Shown here: piece by piece, positions 1 to 10,048 of the stretch | How the letters are laid out: the number at the start of each line of letters is the position of its first letter | How positions within the stretch are numbered: position 1 is the first letter of the stretch | NCBI GenBank assembly: GCA_022414725.1 | Contig: CM039463.1 | Location: forward strand, 74,827,209-74,891,208 | DNA length: 64,000 bases | Reading direction: 5' to 3' | Origin: Microglena sp. YARC | Taxonomy: Eukaryota > Chlorophyta > Chlorophyceae > Chlamydomonadales > Chlamydomonadaceae | Program-made: the position numbers and the translations under genes | Notes under the pieces: model-generated | Databases searched by the model: none | The model's input: only the letters and a program-made list of their open reading frames with translations | What the model was told of the DNA's origin: nothing

Positions 1-465
1 GCCGGGAAGAGCGCATAGGTGGTTTGAATTCAGGGGACAGAGACACCAATCGCTTAAGTGGTTCGAATCCACAAGTTTAGTAACTTGTCGTCTGTCCTAC
101 AGTTCTAGCCAGAGACTTTGGACTACTGAAACGGTTTGTATCGGGCTGACCGATGCTCAAGCTAAGCATCTGCAATCTCTGAACGTTTAGAATCGTGCCT
201 ACCGATACTCAAGCCAAGCATTTGAATTGCGACAACGTTTCCCACGCCTAGGAGACCAACTGACTATCCGTCTCAAACGTTTAGAATCCGGTTTGCCTGA
301 TAAATCGGGCTCATTTATTACGCTGCTCACGAAACAAACTTAAGTTGTGAAAATTGATACCAATACAGACCACTAGCGCCAGACCAGTAGCGACAGACCA
401 GTAGCGTATGGGCAGACAAATGAGAAGCCTAATGACATCACGAAGAAAACCCCATATGCATTGCT
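1..465. other. Non-coding stretch, no gene recognised
   Basis: No open frame with coding character on either strand. A short direct repeat is visible: 'accgatgctcaagctaagca' at about 150 recurs as 'accgatactcaagccaagca' at about 200. A T-arm-like motif GGTTCGAATCC lies near position 60, but no complete tRNA can be folded within the window (its 5' side would lie at or before base 1). Confidence 0.4.
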
Positions 466-680
466 TATTTTTTAGCTACGCGTAGCAGCTTCTATGCAGC
501 TCCCTTTCCCTGTCCTTGGGCCTCTTCTGGCTTGCTATCCAACCAAACCTGTAGCAACCAAGTGCACCTGAAAGCCAACACAGTTAGCTTCCCGGCACAG
601 CTGAAATCTCCGGGCTTAGCCCAAAGGCTATCTCCAGGAGGAACATAGAGGCTACTGCTCAAAGTCGAACAGAAAAGCAG
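466..680. mobile_element. Foldback MITE copy, family M1, degenerate
   Basis: The left end reads like TTTTAGCTACGCGTAGCAGC followed by TTCTATGCAGCTCCC. The right end reads GGCTACTGCTCAAAGTCGAA followed by CAGAAAAGC, the inverted counterpart. The internal 'gggcttagcccaaaggct' segment is shared with the copies at 3101-3302 and 3795-3997. No convincing target-site duplication is left. Inferred to be a non-autonomous DNA transposon relic. Confidence 0.6.
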
Positions 681-1109
681 AGGTGAGTGGGTAGGGTGTG
701 TAAAGGTGTTCCTCCATCAACCCCACATCCTATCCTACCAAAAATGAGGTAACCCACAATACGTTTTTGGCAGGAAACAGTAGCTTCCCCCCACTTCATT
801 TTGGCCATTCATAGGACCCACCTGACTTGCATGTTAATGTAGACAGCGTTCACCAAGGCCTCTGTTCATGCAAGCTTCAAAACATATGAATGGCACTTCG
901 ACAATTTGACCAGAAAGTTAGCTACCCATGGACTGGAACATACACACAACACACTAATAATAGTAAGAGTTGGATACGCCCCAATATAGCTTATTTTTGC
1001 TGCCTATGGACTAAGGCATACATCAAGTAAATCAAGGTTGCTGTGCCTCCTTATGTCCAGGATCATCTAACATGCATTACCCTTTTATCCTAATAAGCTA
1101 CCCTTGGGC
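681..1109. other. Non-coding stretch, nothing recognised
   Basis: AT-rich unique sequence between two MITE copies. No supported exon, RNA or repeat was seen. Confidence 0.4.
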
Positions 1110-1296
1110 CACTATTCCTTTGTGGGCTACGAGGCAGCTCCCTTTCATGTCCTTGGACCAGAGATGAAGCTAGGTAAAGCATCACACAAGCGACATGATA
1201 GGCATTCCAATGCGGTTGCAAGCTTTGGGCTTGACCTAGTGGCTGGCAAATGGAGCTGGCTGGAAGCTGCCATGCGTAGCCCCAAAAGAAACGGTG
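1110..1296. mobile_element. M1 MITE copy with perfect 8-bp target duplication
   Basis: The element runs from CACTATTCCTTTGTGGGCTA to the inverted counterpart ending GGGGC...AAAACGGTG-type sequence (terminal bases CCCCAAAAGAAACGGTG). It is flanked by CCTTGGGC at 1102-1109 and the identical CCTTGGGC at 1297-1304. The 8-bp duplication and the short terminal inverted repeats beginning CA fit the hAT superfamily. The 187-bp length leaves no room for a transposase, so it must be non-autonomous. The short open frames across it are incidental. Confidence 0.8.
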
Positions 1297-1304
1297 CCTT
1301 GGGC

Positions 1305-1540
1305 AGTGACACAAATATAGCCAAAAAGCTTGCATTACGTTCAGCCAAGAATGGACTTTTTAATGCTCTAAATCTAGAAGTGCTGAGTACCCCTCACCTG
1401 CGGTGCTTAAGGGGACAATTAGCTTTAAAGGGTCAAGTAATTGGCCCTTGCACACAACATAACTGCGGTGTGAACGGTTGACCCCAACTATGTTGGACCC
1501 TGCATCTGTGCATGAGCCTAACACTCTTGGTGGTCTCCTT
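1305..1540. other. Spacer before minisatellite
   Basis: Unique sequence. Short open frames are present on both strands but none has splice or coding support. Confidence 0.3.
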
Positions 1541-2395
1541 GTACATTGCAGTTGGGTTGTGTGCAAGGGCACAGGTACATTGGTCCTACATAGCTGTTGT
1601 TCACCCTGCACATAGGAGCTTTGCTGTGTGCAAAGGTGCGGGTACATGGTCCTACATAACTGTTGGCCACCTTGCACATAGGAGCGGTGTTGTGTGCAAG
1701 GGTGCAGGTACATGGTCCTACATAACTGTTGGCCACCTTGCACATAGGAGCGGTGTTGTGTGCAAGGGTGCAGGTGCATGGTCCTTCATAGCTGTTGGCC
1801 ACCTTGCATATAGGAGCTGTGTTGTGTGCAAGGGTACAAGTATATTGGTCCTACATAGCTGTTGTTCACCCTGCACATAGGAGCGGTGTTGTGTGCAAGG
1901 GTACAAGTATATTGGTCCTACATAGCTGTTGTTCACCCTGCACATAGGAGCGGTGTTGTGTGCAAGGGTACAAGTATATTGGTCCTACATAGCTGTTGGC
2001 CACATTGCATATAGGAGCTATGTTGTGTGCAAGGGTACAAGTATATTGGTCCTACATAGCTGTTGGCCACCTTGCACATAGGAGCGGTGTTGTGTGCAAG
2101 GGTGCAGGTACATGGTCCTTCATAACTGCTGGCCACCAAGCACGTAGGAGCGGTGTTGTGTGCAAGGGTGCAGGTAAATGGTCCTACATAACTGTTGGCC
2201 ACCTTGCACATAGGAGCGGCGTTGTGTGCAAGGGTGCAGGTACATGGTCCTTCATAACTGCTGGCCACCAAGCACATAGGAGCTGTGTTGTGTGCAAGGG
2301 CACAGGTATATTGGTCCTACATAGCTGTTGGCCACCTCGCACATAGGAGCTGTGTTGTGTGCAAGGGTGCAGGTATATTGGCCCTATATACCTGT
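1541..2395. repeat. Minisatellite, about 66-bp unit, about 13 copies
   Basis: The unit contains GTCCTACATAGCTGTTGGCC followed by ACCTTGCACATAGGAGC, GGTGTTGTGTGCAAGGG and TGCAGGTACATTG. Neighbouring copies differ by a few substitutions and by alternation of 'ggccaccttg' with 'ttcaccctg'. Because the unit is a multiple of three, long open frames occur on both strands; these are an artefact of the repeat, not genes. Confidence 0.9.
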
Positions 2396-3100
2396 TTAGG
2401 GGGTTTCTGTGACACAGGCACTATTTATGAGTGCACTACTTATCACTCCAAGGCTGTGTTATATACACGTTGACCAAGTGGGAAGGAGGGGCAGCACCAC
2501 CCCACATGCCACAACTCAAGTTTTTGCAAATCTAACACCATTCTGACACGAAACACTCACGCTTCGTGATGATTAATGTGTTTAATTGTAAACCATAAAA
2601 TATGATATTTCATATAATGTCACATGCTTGATGTCAAAGATGTGACATTATATGAAACGACCTTTGTATGGCATGAGTACTAAGAATGCATAGGATCCAG
2701 AAATATTCCATGCCCCTATGTCCTGGGGAAGTTAGCCACCACTTTAATTAAGGGGGTTTAGTTGGTTAAGGAGTATAGACTTTCAGTTGAAGGTTTAGGG
2801 TTTAAGTGGTTTAAGGTTTGCGGTTCAGGGTCTAGATATGTTCATGGTTTCCTTGCGTGGGGGCTAACTTTCCCAAAACCAACCAGAGCTTGTCGTGATA
2901 ATTGAAAGTTGTCATGGCTTTTGGGGTTACCCTCAACCTTACCCTCACCAGACCAGACCACACCACCTTGGCAAGTGCGTTGCTTTCAACTTCAATCTTG
3001 ACAGCTAACCAAAACCACCACCCCAAAATCCCCCCAAAGAATCCTAAACTTGAAGCTAAAATTGAACGAAACTAAAAAACAAATCCTGGAGGGTGGCTAG
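2396..3100. other. Intergenic sequence downstream of gene A
   Basis: No gene seen. At 2740-2830 there are several TTTAGGG/TTTAAGG-like words, a weak degenerate telomere-like stretch. A 12-14 bp near-palindrome built on 'tgacattatatgaaa' / 'tttcatataatgtca' is visible at 2608-2660 and could form a hairpin. Confidence 0.4.
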
Positions 3101-3302
3101 CATAGCTTTTATTTTCAGCTACCAGCAGCAGCTTTTAGGCAGCTCCCCTGGCTTGCTACCCAGCCAAAACTACAGCAACGTAGTGCATCTGGAAGCTGAC
3201 AAAATTGTATTTCCATTCTCTTGAGATATAGGGGCTTAGCCCACTGGTTGGCCCAGGGAGCTGTCTAGAAGCTACTGCTCGAAGCGGAAAAGAAAAGCTA
3301 TG
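3101..3302. mobile_element. M1 MITE copy in the gene A 3' flank
   Basis: It begins CATAGCTTTTATTTTCAGCT and ends with the inverted counterpart GAAAAGAAAAGCTATG, giving imperfect terminal inverted repeats of about 46 bp that continue into the 'gcagctccc' / 'gggagctg' block. Flanks GTGGCTAG (left) and GCGGCTAG (right) form an 8-bp target duplication with one mismatch. The right edge is only about 4 bases from the gene A stop codon (3307-3309, minus strand), so the element probably lies in the 3' UTR. Confidence 0.75.
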
Positions 3303-3306
3303 GCGG

Positions 3307-6300
3307 CTAGTTTAATCCAGGCTGATGGGAGCGTCCACAGCCACCATAACCCATGGACGAATCAGATCCTCCAGACCGAGGATCATTTTCCTCGAGCATG
3401 AAGCTGCCTGAGTTACCATTCAAGCCTGTGAAGTCTGAAGCGTTGCACATGGTTGGCTTTGTTAGAACATAGGGGAAGAGGGACACATACCTATCATAGG
3501 GTTTATATGGTTACACTGCACATGCGCAGACAAATCAAGGGTTACGTGGAAGGGAAGGGAAGGGAAGGGAAAGGAAGGGAAGGGAGGGGAGGGGAGGGGA
3601 GGGGAGGGGAGGGGAGGGGAGGGGAGGGGAGGGAGGATGGGGGGAGGGGGAAGGGAGTGAAGATGGGAGAGAGAGGAAGAAGGGGTATGTAGGTTGCCCC
3701 CTGCAGTGGTGCATCACCGATTAATAGACGTCACAGTCACAATCACACTGGTTCCACCATCAGCATCACATTCAAAGTCCACTGCCCATGCGACCAGTGC
3801 TTTTCATTTCAGCTATAAGCAACAGCTTCTAAGCAGCTCCCCTGACTGGCTATTCAGCCAAAGCTGACGCAATCTAGTGAGTTTTGAAGCTGGCAGAATC
3901 CACTGTCCAGAACTGTCAAAATATTGGGGCTTAGCCTAGTGACTAGATCAGAGAGCTGCCTAGAAGCTACTGTTCTCAGCTTAAAAGAAAAACTATGCAT
4001 GCGACATACCGTCTGGAAGCATGAACTGCAGCGGAGGTGGGGGTGCTTGCGCCACGTAGCCTAGTTGCCTTCTGTCATTACGGCCCACGTTATTCGCCAC
4101 ATTTGCCTCGCTAGAGAAGCATCGCGCCACAATATCGTCTTCTGGTGGAAGGGAGCCACCTCTGGCAAAACCTTCAGCAGATTGGAAGTGCTGCTGTGTT
4201 GGATATACAAACGGGTCCATAGGGGATACCCCTAGGGATGCTGAATTGACATTGCTGCCTGGTGATCTGTCATGCACTTGAGCTGCTGCCTGTTGAAGAG
4301 TCTTGCACGACAGGTCAGGGGCATGATACATTCCCCTAGGAACTGCAGGGCCAACTTGCACCCTGCTAGGGTCAAGTTGAGGGTCCAAGTCAGGCATCAG
4401 TGGCTGGTGGCGCTGAGACATCATGTGTTGTGCGTTCGCTGCCACTACTGCAGCTCGTTGATCCAGCACTGAGCCAGCTCCCATCTGTAAGAGGTTCTTC
4501 TGGTGTTGGATCAAGTCGATCAAGTGCTGCTCCTGCTGCTGCTCCTGCTGCTGTAGTTGCTGTTGGTGGCGGAGACCTAGCAACACCTGATTAGGCACCT
4601 GCTGTTGCAGCATGTTCCTCTGGTTCACGACTCGATCTGGCATAACACGCTGGAAGGTATCTCCCTGGTGGGAGATTAAGGAACGCTGCTGGGTCATCAT
4701 AGCACCTACCTGCATCTGCATCTGCTGCTGCTGCTGCATCTGCTGCTGTTGCACCTGCTGCTGCTGCATCTCCTGCTGCTGCATCTGCTGCTGTTGCACT
4801 TGTTGTTGCTGCATCTGATGCTGCAGGTTGGCCCACTGGGGTAAGTCTCCTGCATGAGAGCGGCAAACTTGTCCATCCCCCGATGTCAGGAGCGCCATAT
4901 TGTCACTATGGAAGGCGAAGCGACCACTCCCTGTACTGGTGCTGCTGTTGAAGCTCGCATCTGATCGGGTATAGCCCCGACCCGGAACATTGTTGGTATG
5001 GTACATTGGAAGATACTGAGCTGGCAGAGCTGGCTGCCCTCCTACATCTGGCTGCTCTCCTAGCATTGCTGGCTGCCCTCCTAAGGGGCGCATCGACCTG
5101 TTTCCATAGGAGTGGGACCTGCCAATGGATGAGCTCATGGAGTTTGCAATCGTTGCAAGTTCAAGCTGACAAGGGTTTGAGCTGCCTCTATAACCCTGAG
5201 AGGAGGCTGTCGACTCAGATGGGATGGGTGGGGTGGCGTGACAGGAGGCTATAGGCAGCAGTTGACTCCATGACTCAGCCAGGGGACCTAGGACAGCCGT
5301 CGCTGTGGCCATGTCCAAATCCCTAGTCATTTCCCCGTTGCTCATTAGCAGCATACGCGCCTGGTTGATGGCGGCTGCGGCAGCTGCTGAGGGGGGGGGG
5401 AACGAGGCGAAGGAGGCTTCTGCCTCAAAACTTGCTTCTCCAGTTTCCGATGTTGACTGCTTTCTGAGCTCAGATTGAGTTGAAGATATGGCAGCCAGAG
5501 CCTGTGTACAAGGTAGGTTTTTGAGCTCAGATTGAGCTGAAGATATGGCAGCCAGAGCCTTTGTACAAGGTAGGTTTATGAGATCAGATTGAGCTGAAGA
5601 TATGGCAGCCAGAGCCTGTGCTCACACAATGTAGGTGGAGATTATGGCACTTGTTATAAATACTGATAGGTCGTGTTACAAATGTGGATAGCGAGTAATA
5701 CAGCAACATGCCTCGAAATATCTCGTCTCTAGACAGGTAGATAGTCGTCAAGAAACTTGCCCAACTTCATGAAGAGTGAAATTTGAACCACTAGGAGGGC
5801 GTAATCAGCGGCACACATACGCACATGTGCACTTCACCTGATATATTTTGGCCTTCCGGCGACGAGAGGCTCCACTCCTTTTACCAGGCACCTTGGACCT
5901 GCCTCCTGGGTACATCTGCCCAAACCATACATCAGCTGACGCTTCTGGCAGTGATGTTGTTAGCTCAGCACCAAAGTCAACTGAACCTCGGCGAGCTGCA
6001 ATTGCAGGCTGTCCAGAATCATCTGGCGGAGGAGCAAACAGATCTGTCGATTCCACTGCCTCCTCGCCAGCCCTGCAAGTTGGGTAGAAAGTTGGGTGGA
6101 AAGGTTGTTTCCGGACAAAAAGGGGGGGGGGGGGGGGGGGTATCAGAAGGTGCTCTTTTGGAACACCCCTGGTAGACTGGGTTAAGCACGGGAAATTGAA
6201 TTGAATTGCCACCCCTGAGGAGTCAGAAGCAATCTAAGCCAGATATTGTGAACTCGGTCATGTGGCAGCTCAAAGCTTAAGGGACCCCTGGACCACTGGA

Positions 6301-6892
6301 TCTCAGAACTCCAGCTCTTACAAAGAAGCTGCAGATAAATATTTGCTGCAGCTCTGAGGAGGTAATTACACTGAAAGACTGAAACTCCCCAGATTCAACT
6401 GTTATCACATCACTGTCTCTCAAATCATGTATCTGAAATTTTCCTTCAGCCTAATTGGCAACCCTTGAAGTCTGGGACAAAACATGAGTATCCTCATCAC
6501 CTCAGTTGTGTAGATGCAACTTGGGGCTGGCCAACGTAGAATCGACCTGCACCTAATGCGCTTACCTGATAGCTGGAGGCTGTCGGGGGCCCTTAGCACC
6601 ACCTGGGAGTGATGACTCTTGAGAGGGAATGAAGGGCTGCGTCGATTGTTCCACGTCGACCTCCTCGTTGTCGGGGCTTGTTAGTTTTTCCGAGCCACCC
6701 ACTCTATCTTTCGAGACCACGACGCACAGCTTATCCAGCAAAACGGCGATATCGTCCTGCTATTAAGTTAACAGTTGCAAGTCAGCAATCCGTTCGGCTA
6801 CAGTTCAGCTGCCAAGAGGGAGCCCAGTTGAGCGGCCAACATTATGAAGAGCGCACCATAGTCTCGTGCGAGCTTTCGGTGGGCTCCATCAT
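3307..6892 (-). CDS. Gene A: Gln-rich, low-complexity, probably nuclear protein, 5 exons
   Basis: I do not recognise the family. Exon model (minus strand): 6892-6857, 6756-6566, 6072-5838, 5501-4010, 3425-3307. Every junction is GT-AG and the phases agree, giving about 690 residues. The start is MMEPTESSHETM, with the splice donor directly after it. Exon 2 is acidic/Ser-rich; exon 3 ends in a basic patch (RRRKAKIYQ, near residues 146-154) that could be a nuclear signal. Exon 4 is about 500 residues with Gln-rich tracts near residues 378-424 and 466-481. The last exon is Gly/Ser-rich and ends in TAG. The last acceptor could be 3434 instead of 3425; both keep the frame. If the donor at 4009-4001 is not used, exon 4 simply runs to a TAG at 3993-3995. 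Long Gln tracts and absence of a signal peptide or membrane segment suggest a transcription or chromatin co-factor, but that is inference only. Confidence 0.78.
3548..3635. repeat. GGGGA/GGGAA microsatellite in gene A intron 4
   Basis: A purine-only run built from GGGAA then GGGGA pentamers. It lies in the intron between exons 4 and 5 of gene A. It is potentially G-quadruplex forming and prone to length change. Confidence 0.9.
3795..3997. mobile_element. M1 MITE copy with perfect 8-bp duplication, inside gene A intron 4
   Basis: The element starts CAGTGCTTTTCATTTCAGCT and ends with the inverted partner AAAAGAAAAACTATG. The flanking CATGCGAC occurs at both 3787-3794 and 3998-4005. The right-hand duplication lies within the first 12 intron bases after the gene A exon 4 donor, so the insertion landed almost on the splice site. 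Inferred to be a non-autonomous hAT-like element. Confidence 0.85.
5463..5640 (-). repeat. Three tandem copies of a gene A exon 4 acceptor edge
   Basis: The 64-bp unit (minus strand) contains an AG acceptor followed by GCTCTGGCTGCCATATCTTC and AGCTCAATCTGA. It occurs three times in the intron and at the start of exon 4. The copy nearest the exon (acceptor before 5501) gives a continuous frame into exon 4. The two others carry an equally good acceptor, so alternative acceptor use is possible. Confidence 0.75.
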
Positions 6893-7376
6893 GGATGGCA
6901 GTCTCTTTCAAACGACCAAGCGTCAGACGAGGTGCCAGACAACGGATGTGGCTGATCACAAACTCCCCAGAAAAGGGCGTGAGATATTGACAGTGCTTTT
7001 AAGTTCAAGTTTATTGGGGGCGCTTAAATTTGTCTTTGTTTCCCTAGCCAATCAATGCGCGCTCGGCGTGCGTTGAGGGGCGCTAAAGTGTAAGCGGATC
7101 TAGGGGTGGGGGGGGAGAAAAGAAACCGGCATTGTTGAAGCGAGCGCTGCCACACACTGTCATGAATGTCATTAAGGTTGTGAAAGACAAGGGGATTTGA
7201 GTGGCGAGTATCAAGGTATGAAATAGTAACAGAGAGAAAATTGCGAGTATCAAGTCTGCTACCCACCCTACCCAATTTGTTGACAAAATCCTGGCCCAAT
7301 GATGCCGTCAGGGCTTGGCAGTAGTTGGTTGGCCTGAATTAGTCATGCTGAGTGTTACGGCAAGCAGGGTCGTCGC
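6893..7376. promoter_or_regulatory. Gene A upstream region
   Basis: Sequence between the gene A start and a DNA transposon. It should hold the gene A promoter and 5' UTR by position. I see no TATA box or other motif I would defend. Overlapping short open frames on both strands have no splice support. Confidence 0.3.
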
Positions 7377-7379
7377 TTT

Positions 7380-7495
7380 GGGCCTGTTTCCACATGAGTT
7401 AGGAAAGTTATAGTTCCGGTACACCGGCAATACAGAATTGAAGCGCAGTTATGATAACTTTCCGTCAAACGGCATGTGGAAACACTAGCCCAGTT
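7380..7495. mobile_element. Nested foldback at the left end of the 1430-bp element
   Basis: The left 20 bases (GGGCCTGTTTCCACATG) are also matched, inverted, by CATGTGGAAACACTAGCCC at 7475-7495. The first 116 bp alone could therefore fold as a complete small element. This may be an internal terminal-repeat duplication or a nested MITE. Confidence 0.45.
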
Positions 7496-8007
7496 ATCTC
7501 GCCGGACAGCCTGGACAACCAACAAATGTTCAACCAGCTCTCTAATTCGTTCACCTGGAATTGTTCTTTCCTCTTTTATCCTTCGCACGTCTTGCTTTTT
7601 ATCCTGGCCTTCTGTCGTCGCGAAAATGCAAGACAACTTCAACTTATTTCTGCAACTGTCGAATTGAAGGATGATGCAAAGGCTGGAAGGCACCGGTCAA
7701 GGAATAGCAAGCACGCAGGGGTATATGCAGGTCTATGCAGTGGACTCGCCTGACTAGCGCTCGCGCTCGCTGCCGGGACGATGACAGGATTGAAGGCTGA
7801 TCTGGCGGGTTCCGGAACTATCGGCAGGCCGGGCAGGCCCCAGTTCCAGCGTTTTCCATGTTTGCGAGCCCGCTGCGAATGCTCGGGGTGATTAAAATCA
7901 AACTCTATTGTAATCAAGCCTAATCCCGAGGCTAATCTGCAGATATCCAAACAGCGCCCAGCTTTAAAAAACACTAGCATCTGAGCCCGTCGTCCCGACG
8001 GGCGGAC

Positions 8008-8068
8008 CACCCCCGTGGCCACGTCAGCGACAGGTGTCGACCCCCGTGGCCACGTCAGCGACAGGTGT
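8008..8068. repeat. 30-bp direct tandem duplication
   Basis: Two copies of a unit containing CCCCCGTGGCCACGTCAGCG then ACAGGTGTCG, head to tail, inside the 1430-bp element. Confidence 0.85.
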
Positions 8069-8994
8069 CGGGAAATCGAGATCCGAAAACGGGTAACTCC
8101 GAAACGGGTAACTTCGAAACGGCTCCCCTGGCCACTTCAGCGAATGGCAGCCTGCGAGCTGGCAGGAGTGCGTGAGAGCGCAGGAGAAGGCCAAGGGAAT
8201 GCTGCGACGGGGGGATGGAGCTGTATGCGAAGTTATTGACAGGGGCAGCGAAAATTGTGGGAAAGAGTTTGGGCAGATGAACAAAGAGAGGCTACGCCGT
8301 TGAATATGTCAGGCAGCGAGCACCGAAAACAGCTGAAGTGCGAAGGAAAATTCGCGTATCATAACGGCTAGGCTCAGGAAGAGCAGTGCAAAGCAGCGCA
8401 CCAAGCCGGGTAACCTTGAACGGGTGCGGGTGCAGGTGGGTGGTCGGCAGAGAGGCAATCGTTCCTGTGGCTGCGCCGAGAAATGGAGATCCCAGACTGG
8501 CTGCCACCTGGGCGACAGGTCGGCAAGATATGAAACCAAAAGCCCAACTGCCTGAGCCAAACGCGTCTAAACCCCTGACGCTCTACTTTAAATAATAAGA
8601 TTGACGTGGCACCTCCGGATCCTACGTGGCACATAACTGCGAGCGTAGTTATGATAACGGAGCCCCCCCACCTCAGTTCCATAACCACGCTCGCAGTCAA
8701 GGGTTTAGCCAGAAGATTTACCCTAAACTGCGCTGGCATTCGAGTGTTTCCGACTGTTATGCAAGTTATGACTCATAACTGCGCTCATAACTCATGTGGA
8801 AACAGGCCCTTTATGCAGGAGATCTGAACCAGAGGGATCTGAACATCAATGTCGTGTCGGGTTGTGTTACGTAACCTCCCATCCCACGTGTTACGTAAAC
8901 TCCCGTGCCATGGGAGCTCCCATCCTCACGGAGATTTGCTCAGACCCGCGCCCGCGTGCCATGTCTTCCTGTAAATCCCAGATGAGAGGGGCAA

Positions 8995-10048
8995 ATCCCG
9001 TAGCGTTAAGAAAGTCTGCGCCTATTTTCCAGGTTTTAGTCTGCGCCTATTTGTAAGGCAGGGTTCAGACAAGTGGACAAATCGTCAGTGCCATGCTGGT
9101 CAATGAAGATTCACGAGGCAGAGCGTTAACCGGTCGGCTTTTTTCATCACTTCCCCCATTTGCGTATTGCTTTTAATAGTGTTTTTCATCTTGCTGCCCA
9201 ATCCTTTCTGCGAGACCAGCACTGCCCTAGCAGATAGAGTTTCCAACAGGACGGTGGCGTTCAGTGCGCCACCGTCTTGATGGATGCTGATCAAGTTGCG
9301 CTTGCTGCTGTGCTTTACAACCTTGATCCTGAACTTGTATCGAAGCCCCGTGAGTGGCCGAATGAGGACCTTACAATCAACCTCGTAGGCGGCCTAATGT
9401 GCAAGCTGTTCGGAACCGCGAGAAACTTAGATGCGTCCTACATCTCTATCGAGGTTGTAACAGGAGCGGTTCCGGGCTTCCCCGCTTCCGCAAAACCGCC
9501 ACAGAGGCTCTGGAAGCGGCAATGCGAGCGCATAGCAGCTGGCCGGCGCACATGAAGTCTACTGTTTTCCCCAACACAAACAGAATCGCAACATCAGAAG
9601 CAGCAGTGAGGGGAAAACTTGCAACAGCAACCGCAGAAACAGCAGAGGCAGCACCACAAGCAGCAGCAGAAGCAGCAACAGAGAAAGCTGAAGCGGGAGG
9701 AGCAGCAGCAGCAGACCAGCCAGGAGAGGCAGCAGCAGCAGCAGGATTTGAAGCAATCGCAGCAGAAGTCACAGCAACAGCAGCAAAAGCAAGTGCTGAA
9801 GATTTGTCTGAGCGTGGGCTAACCAATTTGTTGTGGCCCCTTGCTTCAGCTAGACGTGTGAACCCAGAGACTACCCAACGTCCCAGGAGTACCCATGTTG
9901 ATTGTGTGCAAGCTGGTGCACACTTCTATTCATGTTTCAGCTGCGTCAACATGGATAATGGCTATCCTGGTAGAGGTATTATCATGCGGTTGCGTAGTGA
10001 CATGGACACACTTCATGTGAAGTTCAAGCATGGCTGCACTCACTATAC
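8995..10048 (+). repeat. Inverted repeat arm 1, contains gene B exon 1
   Basis: Two blocks of this segment (about 8995-9290 and 9765-10048) reappear in inverted orientation at 20440-19795 with roughly 85-90% identity by eye. Shared landmarks are GTCTGCGCCTATTTTCCAGG, GGACAAATCGTCAGTGCCAT and GCGTAGTGACATGGACACAC. About 470 bases of arm 1 (9290-9760, including a CAG-rich stretch) are absent or replaced in arm 2. Similarity stops just before the gene B exon 1 donor. Confidence 0.85.
9280..9555 (+). CDS. Possible upstream exon or separate small ORF
   Basis: An open frame from ATG 9280 gives 91 residues starting MDADQVALAAVLYNLDPELV, with amino-acid usage that looks protein-like. It is in a different frame from gene B exon 1 and lies in the part of the inverted-repeat arm that has no counterpart in arm 2. 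It may be a spliced upstream exon of gene B (a GTGAGT donor-like site occurs near 9346) or chance. It is not recognised. Confidence 0.3.
   Translation: MDADQVALAAVLYNLDPELVSKPREWPNEDLTINLVGGLMCKLFGTARNLDASYISIEVVTGAVPGFPASAKPPQRLWKRQCERIAAGRRT

Larger units (their letters stand above)
7380..8809. mobile_element. 1430-bp DNA transposon, Harbinger/Tourist-like ends
   Basis: The left end GGGCCTGTTTCCACATGAGT is matched in inverted orientation by the right end at 8790-8809 (ACTCATGTGGAAACAGGCCC). TTT flanks both ends (7377-7379 and 8810-8812), a candidate 3-bp target duplication. GGGCCTGTTT-type termini with a 3-bp duplication are typical of PIF/Harbinger and Tourist elements, although the usual duplication is TWA. 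No transposase was recognised in either strand, so it is probably non-autonomous. The motif 'gttatgataac' recurs inside. Confidence 0.6.

Noticed and set aside
1..90. tRNA gene at the window start (GGTTCGAATCC T-arm motif)
   Set aside because: No pairing acceptor stem or clear D-arm inside the window. Too incomplete to call.
1541..2395. CRISPR-like array
   Set aside because: Head-to-tail 66-bp minisatellite without unique spacers, in a eukaryotic genome.
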